64,000 nucleotides of DNA from Lineus longissimus. Taxonomy: Eukaryota > Nemertea > Pilidiophora > Heteronemertea > Lineidae. Below, in pieces: positions 23,926-36,010 of the stretch. The DNA lies in NCBI RefSeq assembly GCF_910592395.1, contig NC_088313.1, positions 18,864,437-18,928,436 of the forward strand, read 5' to 3'. A model generated the notes under the pieces. It saw nothing but the letters and a program-made list of their open reading frames with translations, did no database searches and was not told the origin of the DNA. Every line of letters begins with the position of its first letter. Positions within the stretch are counted from its first letter, which is position 1. A program made the position numbers and the translations under genes.

Positions 23926-24125
23926 CACAACCGGATTCGAACTCGCGACCTTTGGATCGAACATCGTATTCTGCCAGTTTGACGAGCGCTCTGCCAACTG
24001 CTCTAAAGTTTCTAAGACTTCTGACGTCATGTATTTGTCGAAATCTGATTGGCTGAAAGTCCCTGTACAAATGTACACTATAGTGCCCAAAAGATTCAGG
24101 AAAAAAAATTCGCTACCCGCCCTTT
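23926..24125 (-). mobile_element. tRNA-derived SINE-like element
   Basis: On the minus strand an A-box-like GAGCAGTTGGCAGAGCG (24003-23987) is followed about 45 bases later by a B-box-like GAGTTCGAATCCGG (23944-23931), then a T-rich tail. Upstream of the A box lies a ~110-bp head shared in inverted orientation with 23445-23570. No amino-acid identity can be assigned and the tRNA fold is degenerate. Confidence 0.65.
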
Positions 24126-25269
24126 CAGATAGACAGTTAGCCCATCTATCACTTCGATCTATCTAGCTGTCATGGCCAATACTTTTTCTTTCAGAATCCC
24201 CGACGTCCTTTGAACTTTCAAGAAATGGTTGGGTTTGGTCAAGGGACTGGTATTGGATCTGATATATTATCATTGTTGTCACACCTTTTCGCTAAATATG
24301 AGGTCTTGAAAATGCTTGGTATTGCTCCTTGTGAGGTGTTACCCAACGTTAATGACGCCTGTCTGTATAAGTGGTACATACTTGACACCTATGGCGAAGG
24401 ATGAGCCAGTTATTTTCGAGTTTGTACTTTGGGTGCATCTCGTTCCTCGGGTTGCATTGCGCCCGCGACCCCATAGGAGTTCCTGGTCTTGTCTCTTCGC
24501 CCCCAACCCCGATAAACTCTATGTGCCGTGAACGAATGCTCATCAGGTCGACAGTTATTTGACGACGTAAATCCATCCATATTAACTGGCGCTGCGGCTG
24601 CGCTCAATAGACTTCGTTGGGGAGTCTGAGCCTGATAGGGTGTACCAGTCCAGCCGGTTATGTACGGTTGGTATGCTCTATGATATGGATCTCCATCCAC
24701 CTGTCAGCTAGGGGCAGACCCCAGTGTCTCAACCCTGGGTCTCAGAGGCGGTAACTTCTAGTCAGGCAGCGCGCTATGTCTGGTTAGGCGACATGGGTTA
24801 CCAGGAGCATCCACAGCCAAAATGGTTTGCACATGGAGGTCATCGCGACCGACTTGTGAGGGGGAAGAAGTGATGTCCATGGCGGTTTCAAATTGATCTG
24901 ACGACCCCCGCGTCTTCTGGACACGGAGGGGTTCATGTGGCCAAATCCTGTCAGCTAAATCCTATCGTTAGCATCGTTCGCGGTACATGGAAACCAAGGG
25001 CATGGAACCCTTTTTTGTCTTGGTTTAATTTCTCTGAGGATTTCAATGATGATATATATATTTAGATCCACAGGTATAGTCGGTACATGTGGCGACTCGC
25101 CACATGAGCATTTTAATAGTTTTTTTCGAGCATTGTAAAAAGTTATGAGAATAAATTTCCCCTTTGGACGTGTTTTTTTTACCAGAATGACAATCAAAAA
25201 GTTTGTCACTGGAGAGTTTCCCCATCCCCCACCCCAGCCCTAGAATAATATACAGACTAAATAGTATCT
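24126..25269. other. Intergenic; weak open frames only
   Basis: A spliceable-looking acceptor at about 24194 opens a frame to 24404, and a 96-codon minus frame lies at 24410-24700. Neither shows a family I know. The second could come from an old retroelement, but there is no motif to support that. Confidence 0.35.
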
Positions 25270-25590
25270 TTGGACTGTACTGGTAATATAGGTCAGTCAC
25301 GAAAAATAAAATATATATTGGACTGTACTGGTAATATAGGTCAGTCACGAAGAATAGAATGATATTGGACTGTACTGGTAATAGAGGTCAGTCACGAAGA
25401 ATAGACTATATATTGGACTGTACTGGTAATATAGGTCAGTCACGAAAAAATGAAATATGTATTGGACTGTACTGGTAATATAGGTCAGTCACGAAGAATA
25501 GAATGATATTGGACTGTACTGGTAATAGAGGTCAGTCAAAAAAAAGAAATATATATTGGACTGTACTGGTAATATAGGTCAGTCACGAAA
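25270..25590. repeat. 48-bp minisatellite, seven copies
   Basis: Units of 47-49 bp begin TTGGACTGTACTGGTAATA and contain GGTCAGTCACGAA. Copies 2 and 5 share the same variable end (GAATAGAATGATA), and copies 3 and 6 share AATAGAGG in place of AATATAGG. The array therefore repeats at about 144 bp as well as 48 bp. Confidence 0.9.
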
Positions 25591-27426
25591 ATATCTGAAA
25601 GTCTGTGCCCCATTGTTGACGAATATAATATCGTGAGGACTTTATCAATAGTCACGGTCCCTGGCCCCTCCCACATAAAAATCATTAGCAAGGTCACTGC
25701 AGGCAATAGCTTCAGTATTGTTATTGTATAAACATGTCTTAAACATTATAAACGGCCCTATTTGTGGGGTTACATTGGGTTCTTGCTGGGGTAATGGTGT
25801 CCATGTCCGATTCTGCGTTTAGTGGACTTGTAAATCAGTCCAGCAGTGACATTGCGTTTTGTGGACATGTAAGTCTGTCCCGCAGTACCATATTTCACCC
25901 CAGCAATTACCAATAAGACCTGCACGTGACCTTAAAGTAAATAGCTATGCAAGTGTGGTTGAGACAAAACGCGATGTATGCATTGGAAGAAGGAAATCTG
26001 CGAAGAGTAGCTGGAACTGTCTGTCCAGCTCTCGTTTATGAACCAATGGGCGATTTGAAAGACGTCTCCTGAACAGATCGCCCATTGTTAACTGAAGCAG
26101 CATTCGAATTGTCTCCAATTTTTTCAGGTGGATTGCGCCATCTCCTGTGATTTCGCTGTCCCGTCCCAAGAATCGAGCCAACGCGATCGAGTCCACTTTT
26201 GAGAGATAAATATTCAGGATGCCAAATTTGTGGAACACAATTGAGGTAAATGAGATAAGCATGGCTACAGTTGATGAAATGAGGCTTTAGGTCCGTCATC
26301 ATGTGACTGATATTGGGACAAACCCGAGGCAGGTTTACCACCATTGCCTCACAATTCAATTTAATTTATTCATCTTATTAGTGCCATGATTTAAAAAAAA
26401 ACGTCATGAAAAATGATCAAATACTTCAATTTCTTAAATTGTATATTTCAATGTTTCTTGGTATATAAATCTTCCCTTTCTATTCCAGACCATGTCAAGA
26501 GCCATGATCAGGGAACAGCAGTTCCCAACGGAATTGACCCTTTTTCTTGTTGTAATTCATGCTGTTGGCTCAGAATGGGTTGACACTCGCCTGTTTTCGA
26601 CCCTGAAAATTAAACAGCAAACATTGTTACTCTTTGTTAAAAGTGAACCTTGCAAAATGTGTGCTTATTCCTGAAATCAATAGCACTTCATGTATGTACT
26701 CGCTGATCCAGAATATTGCTATTTCTTGTTCCGTTTTCAATGTGGCAATCCATTTACCGTATATCTGAGCTATTTCACACCACAAGAAGTGCAACATTAC
26801 AACAATGGAGCTATTTCTTGATCACAGGAAAAATGTGTTTCTACATTGTTTTACTCAAATGATGCATGGATGAGCCTTATTGACATAATTGTTTTCAAGA
26901 GGAATTGGTTGTAGGTTTTCTTTCTTTTTTCTTAAGGCAGGCCTAATTTAACAAAAGGCCTATATTTTAGGTAGGATATTATTTATACTATAGGCCCATA
27001 TCAGTTTTGAGAGCAATTTCCTCTTGAAGACATTAAATGTCAGTCGAGTCTCTGCACCATTTTGATTGGGCGGTTTTGGGCTAAAATACAGTACAAGAGA
27101 ATGCTCCATTGGTGTTAACAGGATATGTCATTGTTTTGGTCAGCGATCAGTTCTTGCCACCTTGAAAGCGGTCACGGTTACTTATGACTTGTACATTGTT
27201 CAATTGTTATTATGCTATTATCATTTGCCCCCCCCCCCCCCCCCATCCTTATCGACACTCACAGTGCACCACCCTCCATCCCGCACTGACCCAACATCTG
27301 ATCCCTTGACACGCTTGCTCAAGCGGCTCAAGCGGCGTCAGCAGTATCAACGTTGTGTTATTGTATTCCAAGTTTTGCATTATTTATATGTATGTACTTG
27401 CCAAATAAATGTTGTCATATCATAAC
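25591..27426. other. Intergenic, with a poly(C) run
   Basis: No convincing gene. There is a run of about 17 C at 27228-27244. A small inverted repeat (AATGGGCGAT and ATCGCCCATT) lies near 26045-26090. A 60-codon open frame after an acceptor near 26489 is too weak to call. Confidence 0.4.
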
Positions 27427-28650
27427 CTTCGTCTCTTGTCCTTCGGTCAATGAGTGTGCTGATCACTCCTTTTTTCTGATTCCGCACGCCGGCCACTAAT
27501 TCTAAGTTTTGTAGTACATGCATATGTAGCCTATATATTATATACTTGCCCAATAAAAGTTGCATATCATCAGGCTTTGTCTCTTGTCCTTCGGTCTCTC
27601 AGCGTGGGGGACACTCTCGAAAAGTTAGATTTATGCACTTACCAAACGACACCAAATGCACCTTCCTCATCAAAATACCTCACGCCTGCGGACAGGGACG
27701 AAATAGCCCAGAGTCTGTAACTTAATTTGCATCCCGTTTCAATCCCGAATAACACATCATCAGCCTTTGTCTCTTGTCCTTCGGTCTCTCAGCGTGGGGG
27801 ACACTCTCGAAAAGTGAGATTATTAAAAATAACTGGCGCTCAATGTGTGTATCTATGTGTCCCTGGAGTTCGAATGATGTGACATTACAGAGCGTCCGAT
27901 TTAGTCTTTTAGAGAGACGCGAATTATTCCAGGACATTCAAACTTGTGTTGTATCCTATCCTTCGATGTATATATTATGGTTATGCCTACCGAGGTGCTA
28001 AAAGCCCTGTCTCTTTAGTATTGGATGAGAGAGACATCCTGCAGACAGTCCGCTGTACGCTCTTGAGAGAGACACTGACACCCCATCTCTGCCCAGAGTA
28101 ACCCGTGCTTAGAGTAACTGGTAAACCGCAATCGTCTGTTGAAGACGAAGCATTGCTGGTGTTTATTCATATCATCTCCTCAAACACTACTGGATTAGGC
28201 CTACTTCTTGGGTGGTACCTGATACGAGACAACTAACTGAGTTATAGCTAACATGAAGTGCTGTTTGATAAGGGCACATGAGCTGTGTCCCTTTAGTTCG
28301 AGGGATGTGACACCTCACAGTGTCCAATGCAGCTCCTTGACTTGAGACAAAAAGACACCAATACATTCACAAAACTTTCAAACTGCTGTGAGCGTCCCTA
28401 CAGCAGTATGGGCAGTGAAGCGGACAACCCTGTTCCTCCAGTGTTAGTCTTGGGGGTAACTGATACGAGACAACTGATTTGGCATTACCTGGTATGGGCA
28501 ACTCGTCTCGCGAGGGTGCAGATCGTGTGTCCCTTGTACTTCGAAGGATGTGACATACGACAGAGTGTCCAATGCAACTCCGCGCGAGAAAAAGACGCTA
28601 ATACATTCCTAGGACATTTAAACTGCTGGGGGCATCCCTACAGAACAACG
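27427..28650. repeat. Degenerate tandem repeats, two families
   Basis: The segment CGTCTCTTGTCCTTCGGTC recurs near 27430, 27575 and 27768; the last two extend through GTGGGGGACACTCTCGAAAA. A second family, with GTGTCCC, TTCGA(A/G) and GATGTGACA(T/C), then AGTGTCCAATGCA, recurs near 27857, 28285 and 28530. Confidence 0.6.
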
Positions 28651-29339
28651 AATAGGAATAGGGATGGGTGAAAACTCGATCTGTCTTCGATTTTTGGAAC
28701 AACGCTTATAATCTGTAAGTACTAGGACCCATCAACAGAATCTAAAAGCCGATCGGCGCATCTCGAAAACCTAAAAAAAATGGTCTCCACTCAAAATCAA
28801 AATCACCTATTCATATAAAATATTTGCTATTTTCCTTTTTACCACCTCACTAAATTCCTCTAAAGTATAACATAGTGCAATTTGATTGAAAAATATTTAA
28901 AAACCAACAAATGTCAAGCCACCAAAGTTAGAGGGCCCCCATCAACATTTTCATCAGCAAATTCATCAACAGTTTACACTTTCCCCGATAGCAGACGATT
29001 TTTTACATGATGTCCCACACCTGCACTTCAGTGGCGCCGGTGTGAATAAATCTACTTGTGTGAATGGTCAATGGCTCATAACGTCATGAAATAATTGCGT
29101 CACGAGGAAGGAAACAATGGGAATCACGTCCGACGTTGTAACTGTGGGTGCGGTGCGTCGTGAATGCAGGATCGGCCAACGCGCGGCCCATCTGGAATGT
29201 GACAAACTGTACCGGAACCAGAATTGTCATGGGTCTGTACAATTTTTTTCAGATTCGATGGACAAGATGGATATATGAATTTTGTTTACACTTTATACAT
29301 ACCTAACCATTACACTCACTACGTTGTGTGAGTGATATT
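28651..29339. other. Intergenic, nothing recognised
   Basis: AT-rich sequence with no gene seen. A small palindrome (CACTCAC...GTGAGTG) lies at 29313-29334, just before the large one. Confidence 0.4.
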
Positions 29340-29398
29340 AGGGGGTCCTGGCCTGATTCAAATTATCACTGATAATTTGAATCAGGCCAGGACCCCCT
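29340..29398. repeat. Perfect 28-bp inverted repeat with 3-base loop
   Basis: The left arm 29340-29367 (AGGGGGTCCTGGCCTGATTC and on) is exactly complementary to the right arm 29371-29398, with ACT between. It lies about 0.8 kb upstream of the PGM3 start codon. Confidence 0.9.
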
Positions 29399-30224
29399 CT
29401 TCATGACGTAATAGTTTGTGAACCCCGTGCTTGAGATTTCGAGGGGAAGGAACAACCTGCTCAGCACGTGTGCAGGAATCTGTATGATGCTCGCGATAAA
29501 GTGAAATAAAATAAAGTCCGGATCAACGAACCAGCCTGGACCACGTTTATCTTGTACCAACTACCATCAACTCACTTGTGTCTCACTTGAAGAGATTCGG
29601 TCATATTTTCCCTAAACAGCTTCTCTAGTCTTCATTGGGTTGCTGCTCTAGGGTTCTGCGACTCTTTACAGTTACACTGGGCTAGGAAATTATTTCAGGC
29701 CTAACTCTGGTCCCCGAAGTTGCTGTTAGGCTGCTTGTAGGGGGATTTCTGCCCAGGCATCATGCTGGAGCATTTTTAACCCCCCCCCCCCCTCCCCCTC
29801 AATAAGTCCTTCTGAGACGCTTTAAAGGACCACAATAATACAATATTGGTTCTAGTTCTTCAATTTGCCGCTAGGGTTCCGTCGTTTATCGGCCGGGTCG
29901 GAAGGAAACGGGTCTCATGATCATTTCAAAAAAAAATCCGAAAATAATTCATATCGCGGCGTCATTTTGGGCAGCAAACATCCTCTTTTTCCAAGTAAAT
30001 CAAATAAAGACAACAAGAAATAGTTGTTGGATAACGTTCTTCAATTGTCCTTTTATCTGTAAACTACCATCAAAACATATGAATATTACTATTTATTATG
30101 AATTTGATCATTTAGTATGTAGTTTTTTTGTGTCCGAAAATAGAAAACAAAATGTATTCGACGCTCACACCACTGATTTTTCGCTGTTTATTCAATCATT
30201 TTTAGGAAGCCTTTGAACAAAAAC
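29399..30224. promoter_or_regulatory. Upstream region of PGM3
   Basis: Probable promoter and 5' UTR region of PGM3. A C-run lies near 29780-29792. No TATA box or other site can be named with confidence. Confidence 0.3.
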
Positions 30225-33200
30225 ATGAATTCTCTGCTGAAGGAAGTAGTAAATCTATCCAAGATGAAGTATTGTCGGTCGCATGAAAAGAAAGTCCAAT
30301 ATGGAACCGCTGGATTCAGAAGAAAGTGAGCGATTTGATTTGTAACTTGTGTGTCCCCAGGTCATGCATGTGATTGTGTGTAAACAAGTGCAGGCATGAG
30401 CATACAAGTTTTACAACATAGATTTAACCATTGTAGGCCCTATATGTTTTCTTGGCCGGTTTCTGTGATTTTGATGTGATTAGGGCCGGTTTCTGTTGGA
30501 TTGAGATGTGATTGGAATGAAAGGGTCTTTCTGAAGTGACGGTCTAGTCTAATCCCTGGACTCTGTCTGTCTGTGATGCTTTTTTAGTGATTCGTGATTG
30601 GTAAGATGGGCCTGTCCACGTAAGCCTAGGCCACGGCAGGCTAATTCTAGATCAAATCATATTGCTCCATTTATTTCTTCAAATATCCTCAATCAATGTC
30701 ATGATGTATATTTTCAGAGCAGAAGAAATGGACTTCATTATGTACAGGATGGGCATCCTTGCTGGTTTGAGGAGCATGCTTAAGAAAGGTGGGCATTCAA
30801 TCATATACAGTTGCTTTTTAAGCTGGGGTAAGGGTGATGACTGTGCAGTGCCTCTTTTATACCGTTCAGCTCCGATACAGACAACATTGGCATGGAGAAA
30901 GCTAAAGCCAGGCTGAACCACTGAACCTTAACTGAAGTTGATTTCATAACTCGTTGGTCATACATGTAGATTGTAATTTCTAAAAGCGCCTGCCTTCTAT
31001 TCTCCAGCTGGTATTGGTCTCATGATCACAGCTTCTCACAACCCTGAATGTGACAACGGTGTCAAGTTGATTGATCCTTTGGGTGATATGCTTGAGATGT
31101 CTTGGGAGAAACATGCTACAGACTTGGTCAATGTCAGGTATGATTATGTCAATATTGTCATGTGTGCTGGTTTGCCATCATTGGTACTTCTTGGTCTTCA
31201 CACAGACTTCGCTCTATAATCATTATTTACTATTTCAATACTGAAAACTGCTTGGTCTTATTTTGCCAAGGAACAAGCAAATGTTCTGAATATACGTGTT
31301 TTTGCTTGGGAAAAGAACTTGGGAGATACGAATTCAAATAACAAAGCTACCTTCAGGTGTGCTTTCCAACTGAGTTGATATTGCATGTAAACTTGATTTT
31401 TATAGTGACTCTAACCTTGATAGTGCCGTCCAAAACATCATGGCAGCTGTCGGCTTAAAAGATCTTGATGATATTGCGCAATACCCTGTGTTGATTGGTA
31501 TGGACACAAGGAGAAGTAGTCCCAGTCTATCAGCTGCTGCAGAAGATGGTGTGAGAGCTCTTGGGGGCGTTTCAAAACATTATGGTGAGTGATTTTTCCG
31601 GTGGCCCTGAGATGTCAGTGTTGGGTGATAGATTGGTCTAGTTTTGACCTTGAGAGTCACAGAGGTCTTGGGAACTATATAGACTGATAGGTAGGAATTC
31701 AATAACTGAGGAACTTCAAGAAAGTGTCCTAAAATAAGGAGAACAACTTTTATTATGTAAAGCTTCTTGAAATAGTAATGCCATTGAATTGATTATGGAT
31801 GACTTTTTGCGTATCCCTGTGATATAATCCTCTGGTACTGTCCCTGTGTGGATACTCCGATATGTGATTGAATCAATGTTTATACCTATTCAGTTCTTTT
31901 TTAGGTCTTCTCACAACACCCCAGTTACATTTCTTGGTGCATTACTACAATACTCAGAAGGCTTTCGGAACAAAAGAGGATTATTACAAGAAACTTGGCG
32001 ATGCATTTGTGCAGCTTCGTGAAGCAGGCGATGCGTCCAATAGTCATTACACGCCTGATGTTTGGGCTGATGGGGCCAATGGAGTCGGAGGTAAAGAGAT
32101 GAAGTCATTCCTTCCATATCTGCAGGGCAAACTTAATGTTAAGTTGGTCAATTGCGGGGACAATGGAGGTGTCCTCAATCACATGGTGAGTGTGATCCTT
32201 TTAGGCTGAGAAAATGTAAGTGAAGTTACTTGTGGTTGATGATTTCAGAAGTTGAGAAGCAGAGGCCAAAGATATCATGACACATTGTTGATTCAGAACA
32301 AGCCTGTGACTTTAGTCTGACTCACTTTATAGTAGTCACAACCGATTGTACTTGGCAAATATAGCCGGGACCTACACAGTCATGTAAATTATATTATCAT
32401 TATGTTTCTTCTCATTCAGTGTGGTGCAGATTTTGTCAAGTCTCAACAAAAACCGTCTGAAGGTCAGTAAAACTATAAAGAGGTTCAGTCCTGCATTGAA
32501 ATAATTTGTAATATGCTTTAGCTTAATATGTGATTCTATTCCCAGGATGGAGAGAGTTATTGAATAAATCATACAATTTATCCAAGTTTCTCAAAAACAT
32601 GGCAGGATATGGACTAGGCAGGCTGTAGTTCCTGGCAAGGAAATGACACTGGCCTTTGAATCTTTAAATAGTGGTTGCCAAGTGAACAGTCATGTACAGT
32701 GGAACCTCCCTTAGCGGACACCTCTCTATTAAGGACAGCATTTGTCAGTCCCGGGGGTGTCCTTATAGAGAGGTTCTACTGTACGTGTAAAAAAGCACAA
32801 GATTTCGACATAATCCAGACCTTTTTCAGTTCAAGAAAACGATGCAGCTGTCCAGCCTTGTACGAGGTGTCTCTCAGTTGATGGTGACTGTGACAGGGTG
32901 GTGTACTTCTATGTCAGTAAAGAAAGCAAGTTCTATCTTCTAGATGGGGACAAGATAGCTACCCTGGTGAGGCATTTTATAATACATGTGATTATAAAAT
33001 AATTGTATTTATCCAGTTACATGTCGAGTGCTACATGTGCTCCAGAATTGCCCACACCGGGACACTGAGAGACTGGCCACAGGGCATCAATGGAGACAAA
33101 GCTCTGGGGATCAAGAGAAGAGCAAAAGAAACAATCAGGTTCATAAGAGAAATAGGCCTGGTTCTGAAGTAAAGCCATAAAAGTTTTGAAAAATCATTTG

Positions 33201-35141
33201 CTAGGAAGGAGAGTGCTACATTAAAGGGAATTACTGTTATTTCGATTGATGGTTTTTCAGATAGCTGGTTACTTAATGGAGCTATTGAGAGAAAGTGGGT
33301 TGAAGTTGTACCTTGGACTCATCCAGACAGCTTATGCAAATGGTAGCTCAACAAACTACATTGTAAACGAATTGGTAAGTGTCATTCTTTATTTAACTTT
33401 GGGTAATTCTAGTTTTTCTGTGTGTGGGTTAGATTATTTGTCAAAGTTTTCTGTTCATTCATGTAAGATGGGCGGGCGGGCCTGGGCCTAAACTGCTCCA
33501 TATATGATTCAGGGGAATGTATTAGTCCATGAATTCACTGCAATGGTACATTGTAATACCAGCCTGACTGAGCTAATTCCCTGAACAAATGCAGTAGGCC
33601 TTTGAGATATTGCTTCAGGAGGATTGGCTAAATGAAATGCCTTCTCATTTTGTTTCAGAAAGTGCCAGTTTCTTGTGCAAAAACTGGAGTGAAGTATCTC
33701 CATCATGAGGCAAAGAGTTTCGACATTGGTGTCTACTTTGAGGCGAATGGTCATGGCACCGTGCTATTCAGTGGCTCTGCTATGGCTTCCATAGAAGAGG
33801 CTGCCAATGATTCGGAGTGAGTATAAGATGTGTAGTCAGTCTTTTCTTGCACATCCAGTTGCTGCTGTGTTGCCGAATGGTGTGTTTTCTTTAGTCTTAT
33901 GCTTAGTCCATGTTGCAGTATCATCCAGTGTCACAACTTTATTGAAATAATTCCTGTATTCACTTATATTTCATACTAAAATGTACACTTAGTAATTATA
34001 ATCCTTTTCGATCTCTTTAGATTATCAGAAGATCAGAGCATTGCAGCAAAGAGATTAAAGAATGTCGTCGATGTCATTAATCAGGTCAGTCTCCTTTCTA
34101 CAATAGAATATGGGAATCCTGCTCTTCGAGGGGTAAAATAGGAGGTCTTCCTGACCCTTTTACCCTCTAAGCTTGCACATGTTGATTATAGCTTACTTGA
34201 CAAAAATGGTATGGATCCCGCGAGATGTCGTTGTCATTTTAGCCTTCAAAAACTAATCTCATGAGGCCTCAAAAAGTACACAAGTGGCTGCGCTTCGTTG
34301 CAGATTCATTGAGGCACTACGCCATTACTGATGATCCTGTGATTTCAGACTGTTGGTGATGCCATCTCAGATATGTTACTGGTAGAGACAATCTTACATG
34401 CGCGAGGCTGGAGTATAGAAGACTGGAACAATGCCTACACCGACCTTCCTAATAGACTGCTCAAAGTCCAGGTAAGAGAAGTTGACAGTCTTTTATTGGA
34501 TAAAGCTAGATTTCCTCGATTGCCTGGCTTTGATTTGTACTTTTGATATATACAGCGTGTTTAAGACAGCAAGACATATATTACATGCATTTTAAAGTTA
34601 TGTTGTTTTGTTGGATGTTGAAGGTGAAGGATAGGACAGTAATATCTACAACTGATGCAGAGAGACAGACAACATCCCCAGAAGGTCTGCAGGATGCAAT
34701 AAATAAAGTGGTCCAGAAATACAAATCAGGCAGGTCATTTGTAAGGTAAGATATTCTCTCTTTTTAGTCATTCTTAGCTTAAATTAATTTAAAGCTTTCG
34801 TGAGCATCTGTTGGGTATAACTGCATGGTTTGGCAGTGATCAGGGTTATTGAGGTAGTCGTCTTCACCCAGGAAGGCGGTCCATGCTAAAGTCCACTCTT
34901 GGTTGCCCTGGAATAGACACCAAGGACACCAAATCCCAGCTTTCTAGGTGCTAACCCAAATGACGATTCTACATCTTGCATCTTGTTTTCCTCTAGGCCA
35001 TCCGGTACAGAAGACGTTGTGAGGGTTTATGCTGAGGCGGATACTCGGACAAATGCTGATCTTCTTGGCTATGAGGTCGCGTGTGAGGTCTACAAACGAG
35101 CTGGGGGTGTAGGGGATAAACCTGTGGAACCGACGTCTTAA
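30225..35141 (+). CDS. PGM3: Phosphoacetylglucosamine mutase
   Basis: PGM3 interconverts GlcNAc-6-phosphate and GlcNAc-1-phosphate on the way to UDP-GlcNAc. Exons: 30225-30325, 30718-30788, 31008-31137, 31406-31584, 31905-32185, 32420-32462, 32830-32966, 33261-33374, 33659-33816, 34021-34084, 34349-34471, 34624-34745 and 34997-35141 (TAA). All phases agree; about 555 residues (human 542). Visible in order: QYGTAGFR near the N-terminus, the catalytic phosphoserine loop [22 protein letters not shown], the metal loop [15 protein letters not shown], the sugar-binding EANGHGT, and the phosphate-binding [15 protein letters not shown] near the C-terminus. The metal loop reads DGDCDR where human has DGDADR; the three Asp are kept. 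A MITE sits in intron 6, just before exon 7. All key residues are present, so the enzyme should be active. Confidence 0.96.
32695..32783. mobile_element. Short TA-flanked MITE in PGM3 intron 6
   Basis: About 89 bp starting TACAGTGGAACCTC and ending GAGGTTCTACTGTA, inverted termini with one mismatch and TA at both ends, as left by Tc1/mariner or pogo-type transposition. The inside carries CTCTCTATTAAGGACAGC, which recurs at 58715-58797. It ends 46 bases before exon 7 and so forms the region holding the branch point and pyrimidine tract. Confidence 0.75.
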
Positions 35142-36010
35142 TGTGCAACAGCAAAAGCTGATCTCTCGATGCCAGTGGACAGAAGTGTGCTCAGAGTTTG
35201 CAATCTGAGAAGGAATACAATCTTTAGAATTTTAAACAGGGTGGAGATTTAGTGACTATCTAGTAGTGCTTCCATGTTGATTGAGAGGCCATATAAGGAC
35301 ACTTGGTGGTAACGGAAGTTGGTTCCCTGAGAGAATGTTTTGGTGCTGGTAGAATTATAGATTGCTCCAAATTTATGAACATTTGTATATTCAGTAGAAA
35401 TTAACTTGTATCAAGTATTTAAAATGGGCATGGGAACATAGGAGTTAGGCCTGGAATTCATTGTTACCTCTCTTGGGTGAGATTCTCGACATGTACATTG
35501 GGTTGGTTGAGCTGTCTAAAAATCCTGAAGTACATTGTATTGTGTCATTAGTCTTCTGTTCTTATATTCCTGAAATGCATTTAAGATGTATACTTTTCAA
35601 TTAGGATAATCTTCATTGAATGAGGGGACGTATGTTGATATTGTGTATGTATTTTGTGTCATTAGTCGAGGGCATGGGTCTCTCTGACCATATTTGGTCC
35701 CCCTTAAAGTTTATGATTTGCTAACTTAAAGGTTAATTATCACATTCTTTGCGCATCCCAATGATTGTCTGTGATCTTCAAAACACTTACTTAAAAGAAA
35801 TGTCACAATTTTTCAGACATTTAGTATCAGTGAAGAGGTCATGAAGTGATCCTTACCTTTCGTTCTGAAAATGTCTATTTAGGTACTGCCAGGATACTGA
35901 TTTATTTACTAGTTTCAATCAGTTGGTTTTTGGAGAAGCAAAATGAGGTGCCTATTCCCTTGTATTTGATATTCTACAAGTCGAATCAATAAAAGAATAC
36001 TGCTGTATTT
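35142..36010 (+). terminator. PGM3 3' UTR and poly(A) signal
   Basis: AATAAA at 35988-35993, about 850 bases after the stop. No other feature is visible. Confidence 0.6.

Noticed and set aside
24193-24404. Open frame after a good acceptor
   Set aside because: No upstream exon joins it in phase without a stop, and the protein resembles nothing I know.
24410-24700. 96-codon minus-strand open frame
   Set aside because: Considered as a retroelement gag-like fragment, but no zinc knuckle, reverse transcriptase or terminal repeat supports it.
25270-25590. Possible CRISPR-like array
   Set aside because: The genome is eukaryotic and the whole unit is repeated, with no unique spacers.
26492-26674. 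60-codon open frame after a possible acceptor
   Set aside because: Short, isolated, no partner exon and no family resemblance.
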